Source of the DNA: CAVSWT01 sp963731745
GTDB taxonomy: Bacteria > Bacteroidota > Ignavibacteria > Ignavibacteriales > Ignavibacteriaceae
Direction: 5' to 3'
NCBI GenBank assembly: GCA_963731745.1
Contig: CAVSWT010000014.1
Coordinates: forward strand, 62,001-126,000
DNA length: 64,000 nt
Position numbers and translations under genes: made by a program. How positions within the stretch are numbered: position 1 is the stretch's first letter; each line of letters opens with the position of its first letter. The notes beneath the pieces are model-generated. The model had not been told where the DNA came from, made no database searches, and saw only the letters and a list, made by a program, of their open reading frames with translations. Below are positions 18,413-26,923 of this stretch, in pieces.

Positions 18413-20386
18413 TCTTTTTATGAGAGAGAGCATTGAATCAAATTCGTAGGGTTTGGCAAGCAAGCTATTGATTCCAATTTTTTTATAATCCAAATTTTCT
18501 GCAAACGAAAGGCTCCCCGAAGATAAAATTACCGGCATTTCAAATTTTAAATTTCTAATCTGTTGAATACAATCTAAGCCATTCAGTCCGGGCATGTTAT
18601 AATCAATTATAATTAAATCGGCTTTAATTTCTTCAGTTAAAACTTTTAAAACTTCATCACCTGAAGAAACCTTAACTACATTATAACCGTTTGATTCAAG
18701 AAGTTCCGCGAGTAAATCTCTAAGCATCACTTCATCATCTGCAAGCAAAATAATTTTTTCTTTATCTTTATTCTTACTTTTAACTGCTTTGGCAGGTTCG
18801 AAACTTGGGAAAAATACATCGAAAGTAGTGCCTTTACCTACTTCACTCGAAACCTCAACATGTCCATTATGTGCTTTAATTATACCATAGGTAACATATA
18901 AACCTAAGCCGCCTCCAGTTACTTTAACTTTTGTCGAAAAATACGGATCAAATATTTTTTGCAAGTGTTCTTCTTCTATACCGCTACCCGAGTCACTAAC
19001 TGAAACGTGAACATAATTGCCTTGATCTAATAAGGGAAATTTCATTCTATTCTTATCATCCACTGACAGATTTTGTGCGGTTAGTTTTATATTCCCCTTT
19101 GCGGTTATTGCCTCTTTTGCGTTCACACATAAATTTAATAACACTTGATAAACTTCTGTTCCATTTCCAAGCATATCATGAAGGCTATCATAAATATCTG
19201 TTTCAAAATTAATTGCCTTTGGAAAAGTTTGGTTTACAACTTTTGTGATTTCCGAAAGAAGCAGATTTGGTTTTATTAGCTCTTTTCGCTTCGGAGTTGG
19301 TTTCCCAAATGATAATAAACCTTGCGTAAGATCTTTTGCACGAACCGAGCAGTTTTCAATGTTGTCCAGCAATCGGAATATATCATCGTTCTGCTGTACT
19401 TTTCGTTTAAGTAAATTTAAACTTCCAAAAATACTTGATAATAAATTACTAAAATCATGTGCCATTCCGCTTGTCAGCTTACCTATAGTTTCAAGCTTTT
19501 GAGCTTGCTGTAGTCGGTTTTCTAAAGCGGTATTTAATTCTCTGGTTTTAATGCTGCTAATTGCAAACGAAAGTATTGAAGCGAATTGTTCCATATTTGC
19601 AGCTTCAAAAGCAGAGTAATCTTTTTGTTTTTTGGCAACTATAATTGTTGCTAGTAAACTATTATCAAAAAAGCTCGGGGCTATAATTGCAGATTCACTT
19701 TGAAGAGATTGTGTAATGTTATAGCCAATGTTATTCGGTGTATTTAGAATTACAAGCGGACGTTTGTTTACAACCAGCCATTTATCCACAAAGCTAAAAC
19801 TTGATTCAATTTCCTTTTTAATTTCATCTTTATTTTTTAAGCTTTCTTTAGGATCATAAAACAAATAATCATACTTTTTCTTTTCCTCGTGAAATACTAT
19901 AAATCCAAAATTACTTTTGGTTATTGAAACACATTTTTTTAAAATTTCTTCTGATAACACTTCAAGCGAATTTTCTTTAACTAGAAGCGTTAAAATATTT
20001 TTAAATTCGTTTTGAAATTTTAGTTTGTTCTGGAAATCCTCTGAATCATCTTTGTTAATAATTTTTAATTGAGGGTTTGTCTTTAAGATTATTGAATAGT
20101 TTTTGTTTTTAGATTCAGTTTTTATGGGCTTAATGACTATGGTCAAATCATTTTCAGCGGCTAATATTTTGAAATGATTTTTTGCTTTGCTGGATAATTG
20201 TTCTTTTTTAATTTCGGGAAAAATAGAAAATAATGACTTCCCTTTTATTCTGCTTTGAGAGCTAAGGTTTTTAAATTCTTTATTAAACCAAGTAATTACA
20301 AAATCATCATTGGAAATAGCAAGCGCTAAATCATCTATTTCTAAAAGCTCATTAATGGGAAAATTAGAAATAAGTTTTTGGGACAT
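18404..20386 (-). CDS. Hybrid histidine kinase (PAS-GAF-HisKA-HATPase-receiver)
   Basis: A soluble 660-residue kinase without membrane helices. A PAS domain (about 15-115) with ITWFNKEFKNLS, a GAF-like domain (about 130-285), and HisKA with SGMAHDFSNLLSS (His310), the NtrB-like 'AHDFNN' type. The ATPase has NLCVNAKEAI, VSDSGSGIEEEHL and GGGLGLYVTYGI. A C-terminal receiver (about 540-660) has ILLADDEVMLRD, acceptor Asp in LIIIDYNMPGLNG and SLLAKPYEF. It is encoded seven bases downstream of the NtrC-type regulator and probably acts with it. Its 3' end overlaps the opposing receiver-DHp gene by nine bases. Confidence 0.9.
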   Translation of the reverse strand: MSQKLISNFPINELLEIDDLALAISNDDFVITWFNKEFKNLSSQSRIKGKSLFSIFPEIKKEQLSSKAKNHFKILAAENDLTIVIKPIKTESKNKNYSIILKTNPQLKIINKDDSEDFQNKLKFQNEFKNILTLLVKENSLEVLSEEILKKCVSITKSNFGFIVFHEEKKKYDYLFYDPKESLKNKDEIKKEIESSFSFVDKWLVVNKRPLVILNTPNNIGYNITQSLQSESAIIAPSFFDNSLLATIIVAKKQKDYSAFEAANMEQFASILSFAISSIKTRELNTALENRLQQAQKLETIGKLTSGMAHDFSNLLSSIFGSLNLLKRKVQQNDDIFRLLDNIENCSVRAKDLTQGLLSFGKPTPKRKELIKPNLLLSEITKVVNQTFPKAINFETDIYDSLHDMLGNGTEVYQVLLNLCVNAKEAITAKGNIKLTAQNLSVDDKNRMKFPLLDQGNYVHVSVSDSGSGIEEEHLQKIFDPYFSTKVKVTGGGLGLYVTYGIIKAHNGHVEVSSEVGKGTTFDVFFPSFEPAKAVKSKNKDKEKIILLADDEVMLRDLLAELLESNGYNVVKVSSGDEVLKVLTEEIKADLIIIDYNMPGLNGLDCIQQIRNLKFEMPVILSSGSLSFAENLDYKKIGINSLLAKPYEFDSMLSLIKRLI

Positions 20387-20393
20387 TCAACTC

Positions 20394-21767
20394 TTAATCT
20401 TGTTTTATTTCGTATTTCTTAATTTTAGTATACAATGTTTTAGGGCTAATTCCTAGTTGATTTGCTGTCTGCGTTCTATCCCACCGATTAATTTTTAATG
20501 CTTTTGCGATATGTCTTTTTTCTATTTCATCCATACTTAAAACCACGTTTTCATCAACGCCATTATCTTCATTTATTAAATTTACAGCCACGCTTCTTAT
20601 TTTGGTGTTTGGAAGATTTAAATCTTCCGGGTGGATTTCTTCTTTTTCTGCAAAAATTATTGCCCGCTCGATTATATGATCTAACTCTCTGATATTCCCC
20701 GGGAATTCATAATTCAATAAAAATTCTTCTGAAGTTGAAGATAATTTTTTTCTTGCTTTAATAGACGACTTTGCATCTAAAAAATGATTGGCTAAAAGAA
20801 GAATATCTTCTTTTCTTTCTCTCAAAGGCGGTATCGTTAATGTTATTACATTTAATCTAAAAAGTAAATCTCTCCTAAAATTTTTATTGTCTGCTTCTTC
20901 CAATAAATTTCTATTTGTTGCTCCAATTACACGCACGTCAGAGTTTAAATTTGTTACCCCACCTATTCTCCTATATTCGCCGTTTTCCAAAAACCTTAAA
21001 AGCTTTGGCTGAAGTGTAAGACTTAATTCTCCAATTTCATCTAAAAATAAAGTACCGCCATGCGCTATTTCTACTAAACCTTGTTTAGCTGATTTAGCAT
21101 CTGTAAAGGCACCTTTCTCATGACCGAAAAGTTCACTTTCTATTAATTGATCAGGAAGTGATGCACAGTTTATAACTACAAATGGATTTTCATGTCTTTC
21201 GGAATGCTTGTGTATATATTCAGCTAACAGTTCTTTACCCGTTCCTGTTTCCCCTTCAATAAGCACGTTGGAATCAGACATTGCTGATTTGTTGGCCAAG
21301 TTTAAAACTTTCTTAAGCTCTAAACTTTCACCTATAATTTTATTTGAGTATTTATTATTTACTTGCCTGCTAAGTACTTCAGTTTTAACAACAAGTTTTT
21401 TATGCTGTAATGCGCGATTAATTGTAACAAGCAATTCATCAAAGTTATACGGCTTGGAAATAAAATCGTAAGCTCCAAGCTTAATGCATTCAATCGCTTT
21501 TCTAACTTCTGATTGTGCAGTTAAAACTATTACCTCAATAGAAGGATTATATTCCACTGCAAACTTTAATACTTCTTCTCCCTGAATTTCGCGCATGTTT
21601 AAATCAAGAAGAACAACATCATAATTTCTATTTTTTATAGATTCAATTGCAAACTTGCCGTCATATACTGTATCGACAGAAAAACCTTCCTCAAGAAGTT
21701 GTTCCTTTAATAGATAACAAAGTGTTTCGTCGTCGTCACAAACTAGTATTTTTAGATTTTGCTGCAT
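20394..21767 (-). CDS. NtrC-family sigma54-dependent response regulator
   Basis: A 457-residue transcription activator. The receiver (1-120) has ILVCDDDETLCYLL, acceptor Asp in VVLLDLNMREIQG and FISKPYNFDEL. The AAA+ domain (about 140-375) has Walker A GETGTGKE, the sigma54-contact loop GAFTDA, Walker B GGTLFLDEIGEL and the arginine-finger region FRRDLLFRLNV. The C-terminal Fis-type helix-turn-helix (about 415-455) has NRWDRTQTANQLGISPKTLY. Having GAFTDA intact means it should remodel RpoN polymerase. Cognate kinase: the hybrid kinase gene just downstream. A sigma54-like site lies upstream of the platform gene at 3145; regulation of that operon is an inference. Confidence 0.95.
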   Translation of the reverse strand: MQQNLKILVCDDDETLCYLLKEQLLEEGFSVDTVYDGKFAIESIKNRNYDVVLLDLNMREIQGEEVLKFAVEYNPSIEVIVLTAQSEVRKAIECIKLGAYDFISKPYNFDELLVTINRALQHKKLVVKTEVLSRQVNNKYSNKIIGESLELKKVLNLANKSAMSDSNVLIEGETGTGKELLAEYIHKHSERHENPFVVINCASLPDQLIESELFGHEKGAFTDAKSAKQGLVEIAHGGTLFLDEIGELSLTLQPKLLRFLENGEYRRIGGVTNLNSDVRVIGATNRNLLEEADNKNFRRDLLFRLNVITLTIPPLRERKEDILLLANHFLDAKSSIKARKKLSSTSEEFLLNYEFPGNIRELDHIIERAIIFAEKEEIHPEDLNLPNTKIRSVAVNLINEDNGVDENVVLSMDEIEKRHIAKALKINRWDRTQTANQLGISPKTLYTKIKKYEIKQD

Positions 21768-21800
21768 ATTGAATTATTGTATAGTGATAATTGCTAAAAT

Positions 21801-21831
21801 TTGGAATAAAATGACCGAATAATTATATTTG
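21801..21831 (+). promoter_or_regulatory. Bacteroidota-type promoter for tRNA-Lys
   Basis: TTG at 21801-21803 and TATATTTG at 21824-21831 match the TTG / TAnnTTTG elements of Bacteroidota housekeeping promoters with 20 bases between them. The tRNA begins 17 bases after the -7 element. One site in AT-rich DNA is limited evidence, but both elements, spacing and position fit. Confidence 0.55.
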
Positions 21832-21848
21832 TAGCTCTTAAAATTTTT

Positions 21849-21920
21849 GGGCGCGTAGCTCAGGGGTAGAGCATCTGCCTTTTAAGCAGAGGGTCGGTGG
21901 TTCGAGCCCACCCGCGCTCA
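21849..21920 (+). tRNA. tRNA-Lys (anticodon TTT)
   Basis: A complete cloverleaf: acceptor stem GGGCGCG pairing with CGCGCTC (one G-U), D arm GCTC-AGGGGTA-GAGC, anticodon stem TCTGC/GCAGA with loop CTTTTAA giving anticodon TTT (lysine), and T arm GGTGG-TTCGAGC-CCACC. The discriminator is A and CCA is not encoded. A promoter-like sequence precedes it and a terminator follows, so it is a single-gene unit. Confidence 0.97.
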
Positions 21921-21942
21921 CATTCTTTCCTAAATTTTTTAG

Positions 21943-21966
21943 CCCCGGTTTATTCTGGGGTTTTTT
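21943..21966 (+). terminator. Rho-independent terminator after tRNA-Lys
   Basis: Stem CCCCGG (21943-21948) with CTGGGG (21955-21960), one G-U pair, loop TTTATT, then six T residues. It is 22 bases past the tRNA. Confidence 0.85.
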
Positions 21967-22046
21967 GTTTCCCCAAGCCCGATCCGAAAAATTTTAAATA
22001 TTATTTCGTTAATATTAATATAATAAATAAATAACAGCAAGTAATC

Positions 22047-22462
22047 TTGAGTTTCAATAGTCGATTATTTTGGTTAGACTTTTGGCTATATATTCATATA
22101 ATTGCGGTTACACTAGTTTATATTTATTTCAATATTATTTGGCAGACGGCACTATGGGCGAAATTGTTTTTTGGACATTAGTCCGGCTCTTTATTTTAAT
22201 TCCGATTATATGGTTTTCACAAAATTATTTCGATTTTAAATTTTGGGGAATTGCTAGTATTATTATTGTGTACCTAACGATTATTCATCCTGCTGTAGTC
22301 AGTTATAAAAAGTTTGAAGAAAAAAATAAAGAAGTGAACGAGAATTCACTTTGTGCTAGCTGCAGACACTATGACAAATCAGCAGTTTTGTGTATGAAGT
22401 ATGATAAGCATCCGACAATAAATTTTATACCTTGCGGTGGAAACGATTGGGAACCAAGATGA
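22047..22462 (+). CDS. Small membrane protein with C-terminal cysteine cluster; N-terminal frame uncertain
   Basis: The continuous frame runs from TTG 22070 to 22462 (130 residues). It has two or three hydrophobic helices (VFWTLVRLFILIPIIWF and IASIIIVYLTIIHPAVV) and a cytoplasmic tail with LCASCRHYDKSAVLCMKYDKH and PCGGNDW, four cysteines plus histidines that could bind a metal. The N-terminus in this frame (YSYNCGYTSLYLF) is unlike a membrane helix, whereas another frame starting at TTG 22047 reads FWLDFWLYIHIIAVTLVYIY, a good helix that would join the main frame after a shift near 22140. The true protein is therefore probably about 137 residues with one frame break in this sequence. Function unknown. 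Confidence 0.55.
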
Positions 22463-22572
22463 ATTTTTAATTATTGAATTAAATCACTTTCCCAACCCAC
22501 CGGGGTTGTATTTATCCTCAATTATTTTATATATGTTGGTCAAAAATAAATTCAATATAGAAAGGATCACCA

Positions 22573-23058
22573 ATGCCCTTAAAACCAGATCAAGTTGTTA
22601 CAATCGCTTATAATTTGACAGATGAAAATGGAGCTTTATTAGATTCGGCAACTCATGAACACCCATTCGCCTTCTTAAGTGGTAATGAGCAAATTCTTCC
22701 CAAACTAGAAGAAAAAATTGGAACCATGTTAATCGGTGGAAAAAATAAAATTACACTCGAACCTTCGGAAGGTTATGGGGAATATCAGGAAGCTGCACTT
22801 CAATCAGTTCAAAGAAATGAATTTCCTGAAGGCACTGAATTGAAAGAAGGAATGAGCTTTGTTGCAAATAGTCCTGATGGTCATCAAATGCCTTTTGTTA
22901 TTAAAAATGTAGCTGATGATGAAATTAAAGTTGACTTTAATCATCCGCTTGCCGGAAAAACTTTAAGTTTTGATTTGGAACTAATTGACATTAGAGATGC
23001 CACTCAAGAGGAAAAGTCTCACGGGCATGTTCATGGTGCTGGAGGGCATCATCACTAA
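22573..23058 (+). CDS. slyD: SlyD-like FKBP peptidyl-prolyl isomerase
   Basis: A 161-residue cytoplasmic folding helper. The N-terminal FKBP half (VVTIAYNLTDENGALLDS) and the inserted IF chaperone domain (residues about 70-125, with EPSEGYGEYQEAAL and FVANSPDGHQMP) give the SlyD layout, and FNHPLAGKTLSFDLELIDI is the conserved closing strand. The tail GHVHGAGGHHH is histidine-rich as in metal-binding SlyD. SlyD assists folding and nickel delivery in other bacteria; whether nickel matters here is unknown. Ribosome site AAAGGAT. A strong terminator follows. Confidence 0.92.
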   Translation: MPLKPDQVVTIAYNLTDENGALLDSATHEHPFAFLSGNEQILPKLEEKIGTMLIGGKNKITLEPSEGYGEYQEAALQSVQRNEFPEGTELKEGMSFVANSPDGHQMPFVIKNVADDEIKVDFNHPLAGKTLSFDLELIDIRDATQEEKSHGHVHGAGGHHH

Positions 23059-23077
23059 TTGAAACAATCACCTTTAT

Positions 23078-23102
23078 AAAGCCTGCTCTCCGCAGGCTTT
23101 TT
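23078..23102 (+). terminator. Rho-independent terminator
   Basis: Stem GCCTGC (23081-23086) and GCAGGC (23092-23097) around TCTCC, followed by five T and preceded by AAA. It ends the SlyD-like transcription unit. Confidence 0.85.
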
Positions 23103-23249
23103 CTATAAATACGGTCTTTTCAATTAATATCTTCTTCTATCTCACAAAAATCTTTTAAGAAAAAAAGTCACTAAATCGATTTTCGAAATACTAAAAAATT
23201 AATAACCAGAACGTTAAATATAAATGGATCTTATTTAGGAGACTTTTTT

Positions 23250-24047
23250 ATGATTTTGAAATTCACTAACAGAAAAACATTTGGAACCATAATTTTAATT
23301 TTAATTTCATTCTCTATATTACTTTATGCATTTCCAACAGGAATAGTAGGCAAGACTTTAAAGAATGGAACAGGTTGTATTTGTCATGGAGCAGAACCAA
23401 CTCCTGGTGTAACTGTAACAATTGTTGGTCCGGACACTTTAGAAGTAAATCAAACCGGAAATTTTTCTGTAACAATCTCCGGCGGGCCGCTTGCAGCCGC
23501 TGGGACGAATATAGCCGCATCTGAAGGTGTTTTAACACCTGGAGAAGGCTTGAGAAGTGAGGCTGGTGAATTAACCCATGTAGCCCCTAAAAACCCTATT
23601 AACGGAGTAGTAACATATAATTTTACATATACTGCACCCACGGCGCAAAGTAATCAAACTTTATTCGCAAATGGCAACAGTGTGAATCTAAATGGATTTA
23701 ACACAGGTGATCAATGGAATTTTGCACCGAACAAAATGATTGTTGTTCGAAATCTTACTGCTGTAAAAGATGAAAATATTGTAAGCAGCTATAGCCTAGA
23801 TCAAAATTATCCGAATCCTTTTAATCCTTCTACAAAGATCGGTTTTAATCTCCCGCAAGCTGATCATGTAAAACTAATCATATATAATTCAATAGGAGTT
23901 GAAGTAGAAACATTAGTAAATGATTTTGTACGCAGCGGAAATCACACAATCACTTTTAATGCAAATAACTTGGCTTCCGGAATTTATTATTATCGGATTT
24001 CAACTTCTAAATTTTCAGAAATTAAAAAGATGGTCTTCTTGAAATAA
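23250..24047 (+). CDS. Secreted protein with choice-of-anchor V-like domain and type IX sorting domain
   Basis: A 265-residue exported protein. After a signal helix (about 10-28) comes GTGCICHGAEPTPGV, a Cys-x-Cys-His motif near residue 44, followed by a beta-sandwich domain (about 50-165) of the kind labelled choice-of-anchor V or reeler-like, where a single cysteine-histidine site near the N-terminus is typical. The last 85 residues are a type A C-terminal sorting domain: LDQNYPNPFNPSTKIGF, VKLIIYNSIGVEVETL, then SGIYYYRIS and a final KKMVFLK. This targets proteins through the type IX system; no T9SS machinery is in the window. CICH is not a canonical CxxCH heme site, so heme attachment should not be assumed. 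Strong ribosome site TTAGGAG. Confidence 0.8.
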   Translation: MILKFTNRKTFGTIILILISFSILLYAFPTGIVGKTLKNGTGCICHGAEPTPGVTVTIVGPDTLEVNQTGNFSVTISGGPLAAAGTNIAASEGVLTPGEGLRSEAGELTHVAPKNPINGVVTYNFTYTAPTAQSNQTLFANGNSVNLNGFNTGDQWNFAPNKMIVVRNLTAVKDENIVSSYSLDQNYPNPFNPSTKIGFNLPQADHVKLIIYNSIGVEVETLVNDFVRSGNHTITFNANNLASGIYYYRISTSKFSEIKKMVFLK

Positions 24048-24251
24048 GAAATGAATTTTTGTGGATCAGGATTAATTGCACACTCACTTAATCCTGATCA
24101 CGATTATCTTCAAATACCTCAAAGAACTTGATCTCATAATTCTAAACTAAATAAAATAAATTTTTAATTTTGCATTTTATTTTAATATTCAAATCCATAT
24201 AATTGTGAAGTTAATGGGGAATTTCACTATAAATTCCAGAAAGTGAAATAA

Positions 24252-25595
24252 ATGGATAAAGAATCATCGGGAGTTAAATTTAAAAAATTATTTTCTAATA
24301 TAGAGTCGTCATCAAAGTTTTCCTCTTTTGTAAAGAATAAAAAGTTAACATATAGTTTATTAGTAGTTGCCATACTAATTGCTGTTTTAATTTTCACTTC
24401 TTTAAAAACTGCTGAAACAAACATTCCAATTTTCACCGTAAAAAAAGATAAATTTTTAGTTTCAATTACTGAAAGCGGCGAGCTGCGTGCTAAAAATTCA
24501 ATTTCAATTTCTACTCCAAGAATTAGAGGAAGCCTCAAAATTGTTTATTTAGAACCTGAAGGAAATTATGTTAAAGCTGGAGATGTAGTTGTAAAATTTG
24601 ATCCCACCGAAGCAATTAATAATTTAAAAGAAGCTGAATCAAAATTAGAAATATCCCTTTCTGAAAAAGAAAAATTGGTAGCTAATCAAAAATCTCAGAC
24701 GACAAGACTTGAGTCGGATTTAAAAAGCGCTGAACTTACTTTTGAATTATCAAAGCTAAAACTTGAACAAATAAAGTTTGAGGCTGAAATAAAACAACAG
24801 GAAGCAAAATTAGAACATGAAAGAAATGAGTTAAGCTATAAAAAAGCAAAACAGGATTTAGAATCACAAAAAATAGTTGATCAATCTGAATTCAATAAAG
24901 TTGAAATTGATGTACGCCAAAAGAGAGCTGATCTGGAACGAGCAAAAAGAGATTTAGAAATGCTGACATTAACAGCTCCTAAAGAAGGCTTAGTAGTTTA
25001 TGAAACAAATTGGAGTACCGGCAGAAAAATTACCATCGGTGATACTCCCTGGCCGGGCATGACTCTTATAAGTCTTCCTGATCTTTCTTCAATGGAAAGT
25101 TTAACTTATGTAAATGAAGTAGATGTTAGTAGAATAAAAAAAGGCTTAAAGGTTATTTTAAAATTGGATGCATTTCAAGACAGCAGTTTCGATGGGGAAA
25201 TTTATTCTGTTGCATCTCTTGGAAAAACCAAGAATAATAATTCCACAATCAAAGTTTTCGAAATTGCAGTTAGCATTAACTCGCAATCAGAAATATTAAA
25301 ACCTGGAATGACAACAAGCAACAAAATGATAATAAGTCAAATCCCAAATGTTTTGTTCGTTCCACAAGAATCTGTTTTTGAAAAAGACGGAAAAAAAATT
25401 GTTTATATTAAAAACGGATCAAGCTTTGATGAACAGACTGTTGAAACAGGCGATAAAAGTGAAGATTATATAGTTATTAATAAAGGCATTTCAGACGGTG
25501 ACATTGTTGCTTTAAGAGATCCAACAATAAAAATTGATGAAAACGTACAAGAAAAAAGCGGGGAAACAACTCCTTCCCTTCCATCAACTAAATAA
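24252..25595 (+). CDS. MacA/HlyD-family periplasmic adaptor of an efflux system
   Basis: A 447-residue membrane-fusion protein connecting an inner-membrane transporter to an outer-membrane channel. One N-terminal membrane helix (about 33-50, YSLLVVAILIAVLIF), a lipoyl-like half (VSITESGELRAKNS, EGNYVKAGDVVVKFD), a long coiled-coil hairpin (about 125-235, rich in Glu/Lys/Leu), the second lipoyl half (LTAPKEGLVVYE), then beta-barrel and membrane-proximal domains (GMTTSNKMIISQIPNVLFVP). It heads an operon with the permease (3-base gap) and the TolC-like gene. Ribosome site weak. Substrate unknown. Confidence 0.88.
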   Translation: MDKESSGVKFKKLFSNIESSSKFSSFVKNKKLTYSLLVVAILIAVLIFTSLKTAETNIPIFTVKKDKFLVSITESGELRAKNSISISTPRIRGSLKIVYLEPEGNYVKAGDVVVKFDPTEAINNLKEAESKLEISLSEKEKLVANQKSQTTRLESDLKSAELTFELSKLKLEQIKFEAEIKQQEAKLEHERNELSYKKAKQDLESQKIVDQSEFNKVEIDVRQKRADLERAKRDLEMLTLTAPKEGLVVYETNWSTGRKITIGDTPWPGMTLISLPDLSSMESLTYVNEVDVSRIKKGLKVILKLDAFQDSSFDGEIYSVASLGKTKNNNSTIKVFEIAVSINSQSEILKPGMTTSNKMIISQIPNVLFVPQESVFEKDGKKIVYIKNGSSFDEQTVETGDKSEDYIVINKGISDGDIVALRDPTIKIDENVQEKSGETTPSLPSTK

Positions 25596-25598
25596 GTA

Positions 25599-26891
25599 AT
25601 GAATAATTTTGAATCATTTAAAATCGGTTTAAAAGGCCTTCAGGCAAACAAGCTTCGGGCATTACTTACAATGCTGGGTATTGTATTCGGGGTTGCAGCG
25701 GTGATTGCAATGTTATCAATTGGTGAGGGCGCCCGGCAGGAATCTTTACAGCAAATCGAATTGATGGGAACAAATAATATAATTATCACTAAAGTTACAA
25801 CTGCCGAAAATACAACCGGTGATAAAAAATCATTTTCTCCGGGTTTAAATTTAGAAGATGCAAAAGCAATTAAAGAGCTTAATCCCCTGGTTGATTTTAT
25901 AACTCCTCAACTTGAGATTAAAGTTCCAGTTACATATAAATCTCAAATTCTTCAAACCACTTTGATTGGAACAACGATAGATTATTTTAAAACATTTAAT
26001 ACAAAAATAGATTTAGGTAATGCGTTTAATGAATTTCATTCCGAAAATTATTCCAACGTATGTGTTATTGGTTCCGGTATTAAAGAGCAATTATTCAAAT
26101 TTGAAAATCCTATCGGCAAAAAAATTAAAATCGGGGATCTATGGTTTGAAGTTATTGGAGCGGCTGCTTCTAAAAATGTTTCTACTTCAGGTTCACAGGG
26201 AATAACTTTACGCGATTTTAATGAAGATTTATATATTCCATTTTCAACCATGATGTATAAAATTGGAATTAAAGAAGCTTCAAATGGAGACCGGAATGTT
26301 AACCCCTGGCAAAATAATGAAAACGCAAATGTAATCGACAGAAATTCAGTTAGCCAGTTTACCGTAAAAGTAAATGAACCTAACCAGCTTAGAGAAGCCG
26401 CAGATTTAATTTCCAGAATTTTAAAACGGCGTCATTACGGAGTGAAAGATTACGAAATAATTTTACCAGAACAGCTTTTACAGCAAAAACAAAAAACTCA
26501 AAGAATTTTTAACATTGTAATGGGGGCTATAGCCGGAATTTCTCTGCTTGTTGGTGGTATTGGAATTATGAATATTATGCTTGCCAACATTATGGAACGC
26601 ACGCGCGAAATTGGTGTGAGACGCGCTGTTGGCGCAACACAATTGGACATACTATCTCAATTCATATACGAAGCGCTAACAATTAGTGTTGTTGGTGGAA
26701 TTTTAGGTATTGTACTTGGTTTTATTTTAACTTCTCTAATTACAAATTATGCTGAATGGAAAACTATCATTTCGCCTTTTTCGGTTTTTCTGGCTTTTTT
26801 TGTTTCAGTCGCAACAGGATTAATCTTTGGAATATATCCGGCAAAGCAGGCTGCAGATAAAAATCCTATTGAATCTCTTCGCTATGAATAA
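25599..26891 (+). CDS. MacB-like ABC permease (no ATPase domain)
   Basis: A 430-residue FtsX/MacB-type permease: first helix near 20-42 (LLTMLGIVFGVAAVIAML), a large periplasmic domain (about 45-300), and three more helices (about 305-330, 355-380, 395-415), with the conserved cytoplasmic loop MERTREIGVRRAVGA and closing ARG-like NPIESLRYE. This matches the membrane half of MacB, but the nucleotide-binding domain fused to it in classical MacB is absent, as in separate LolD-type arrangements. No ABC ATPase gene is in the window, so it must be encoded elsewhere. Tandem with adaptor and TolC genes. Confidence 0.9.
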   Translation: MNNFESFKIGLKGLQANKLRALLTMLGIVFGVAAVIAMLSIGEGARQESLQQIELMGTNNIIITKVTTAENTTGDKKSFSPGLNLEDAKAIKELNPLVDFITPQLEIKVPVTYKSQILQTTLIGTTIDYFKTFNTKIDLGNAFNEFHSENYSNVCVIGSGIKEQLFKFENPIGKKIKIGDLWFEVIGAAASKNVSTSGSQGITLRDFNEDLYIPFSTMMYKIGIKEASNGDRNVNPWQNNENANVIDRNSVSQFTVKVNEPNQLREAADLISRILKRRHYGVKDYEIILPEQLLQQKQKTQRIFNIVMGAIAGISLLVGGIGIMNIMLANIMERTREIGVRRAVGATQLDILSQFIYEALTISVVGGILGIVLGFILTSLITNYAEWKTIISPFSVFLAFFVSVATGLIFGIYPAKQAADKNPIESLRYE

Positions 26892-26923
26892 TAAAAAAAT
26901 TTCAAAAATATTTTCAGATAGAA

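Noticed and set aside
24165..24172. TAATTTTG element upstream of the efflux adaptor as a promoter
   Set aside because: No -33 TTG at the right spacing and such octamers are common by chance in AT-rich DNA.
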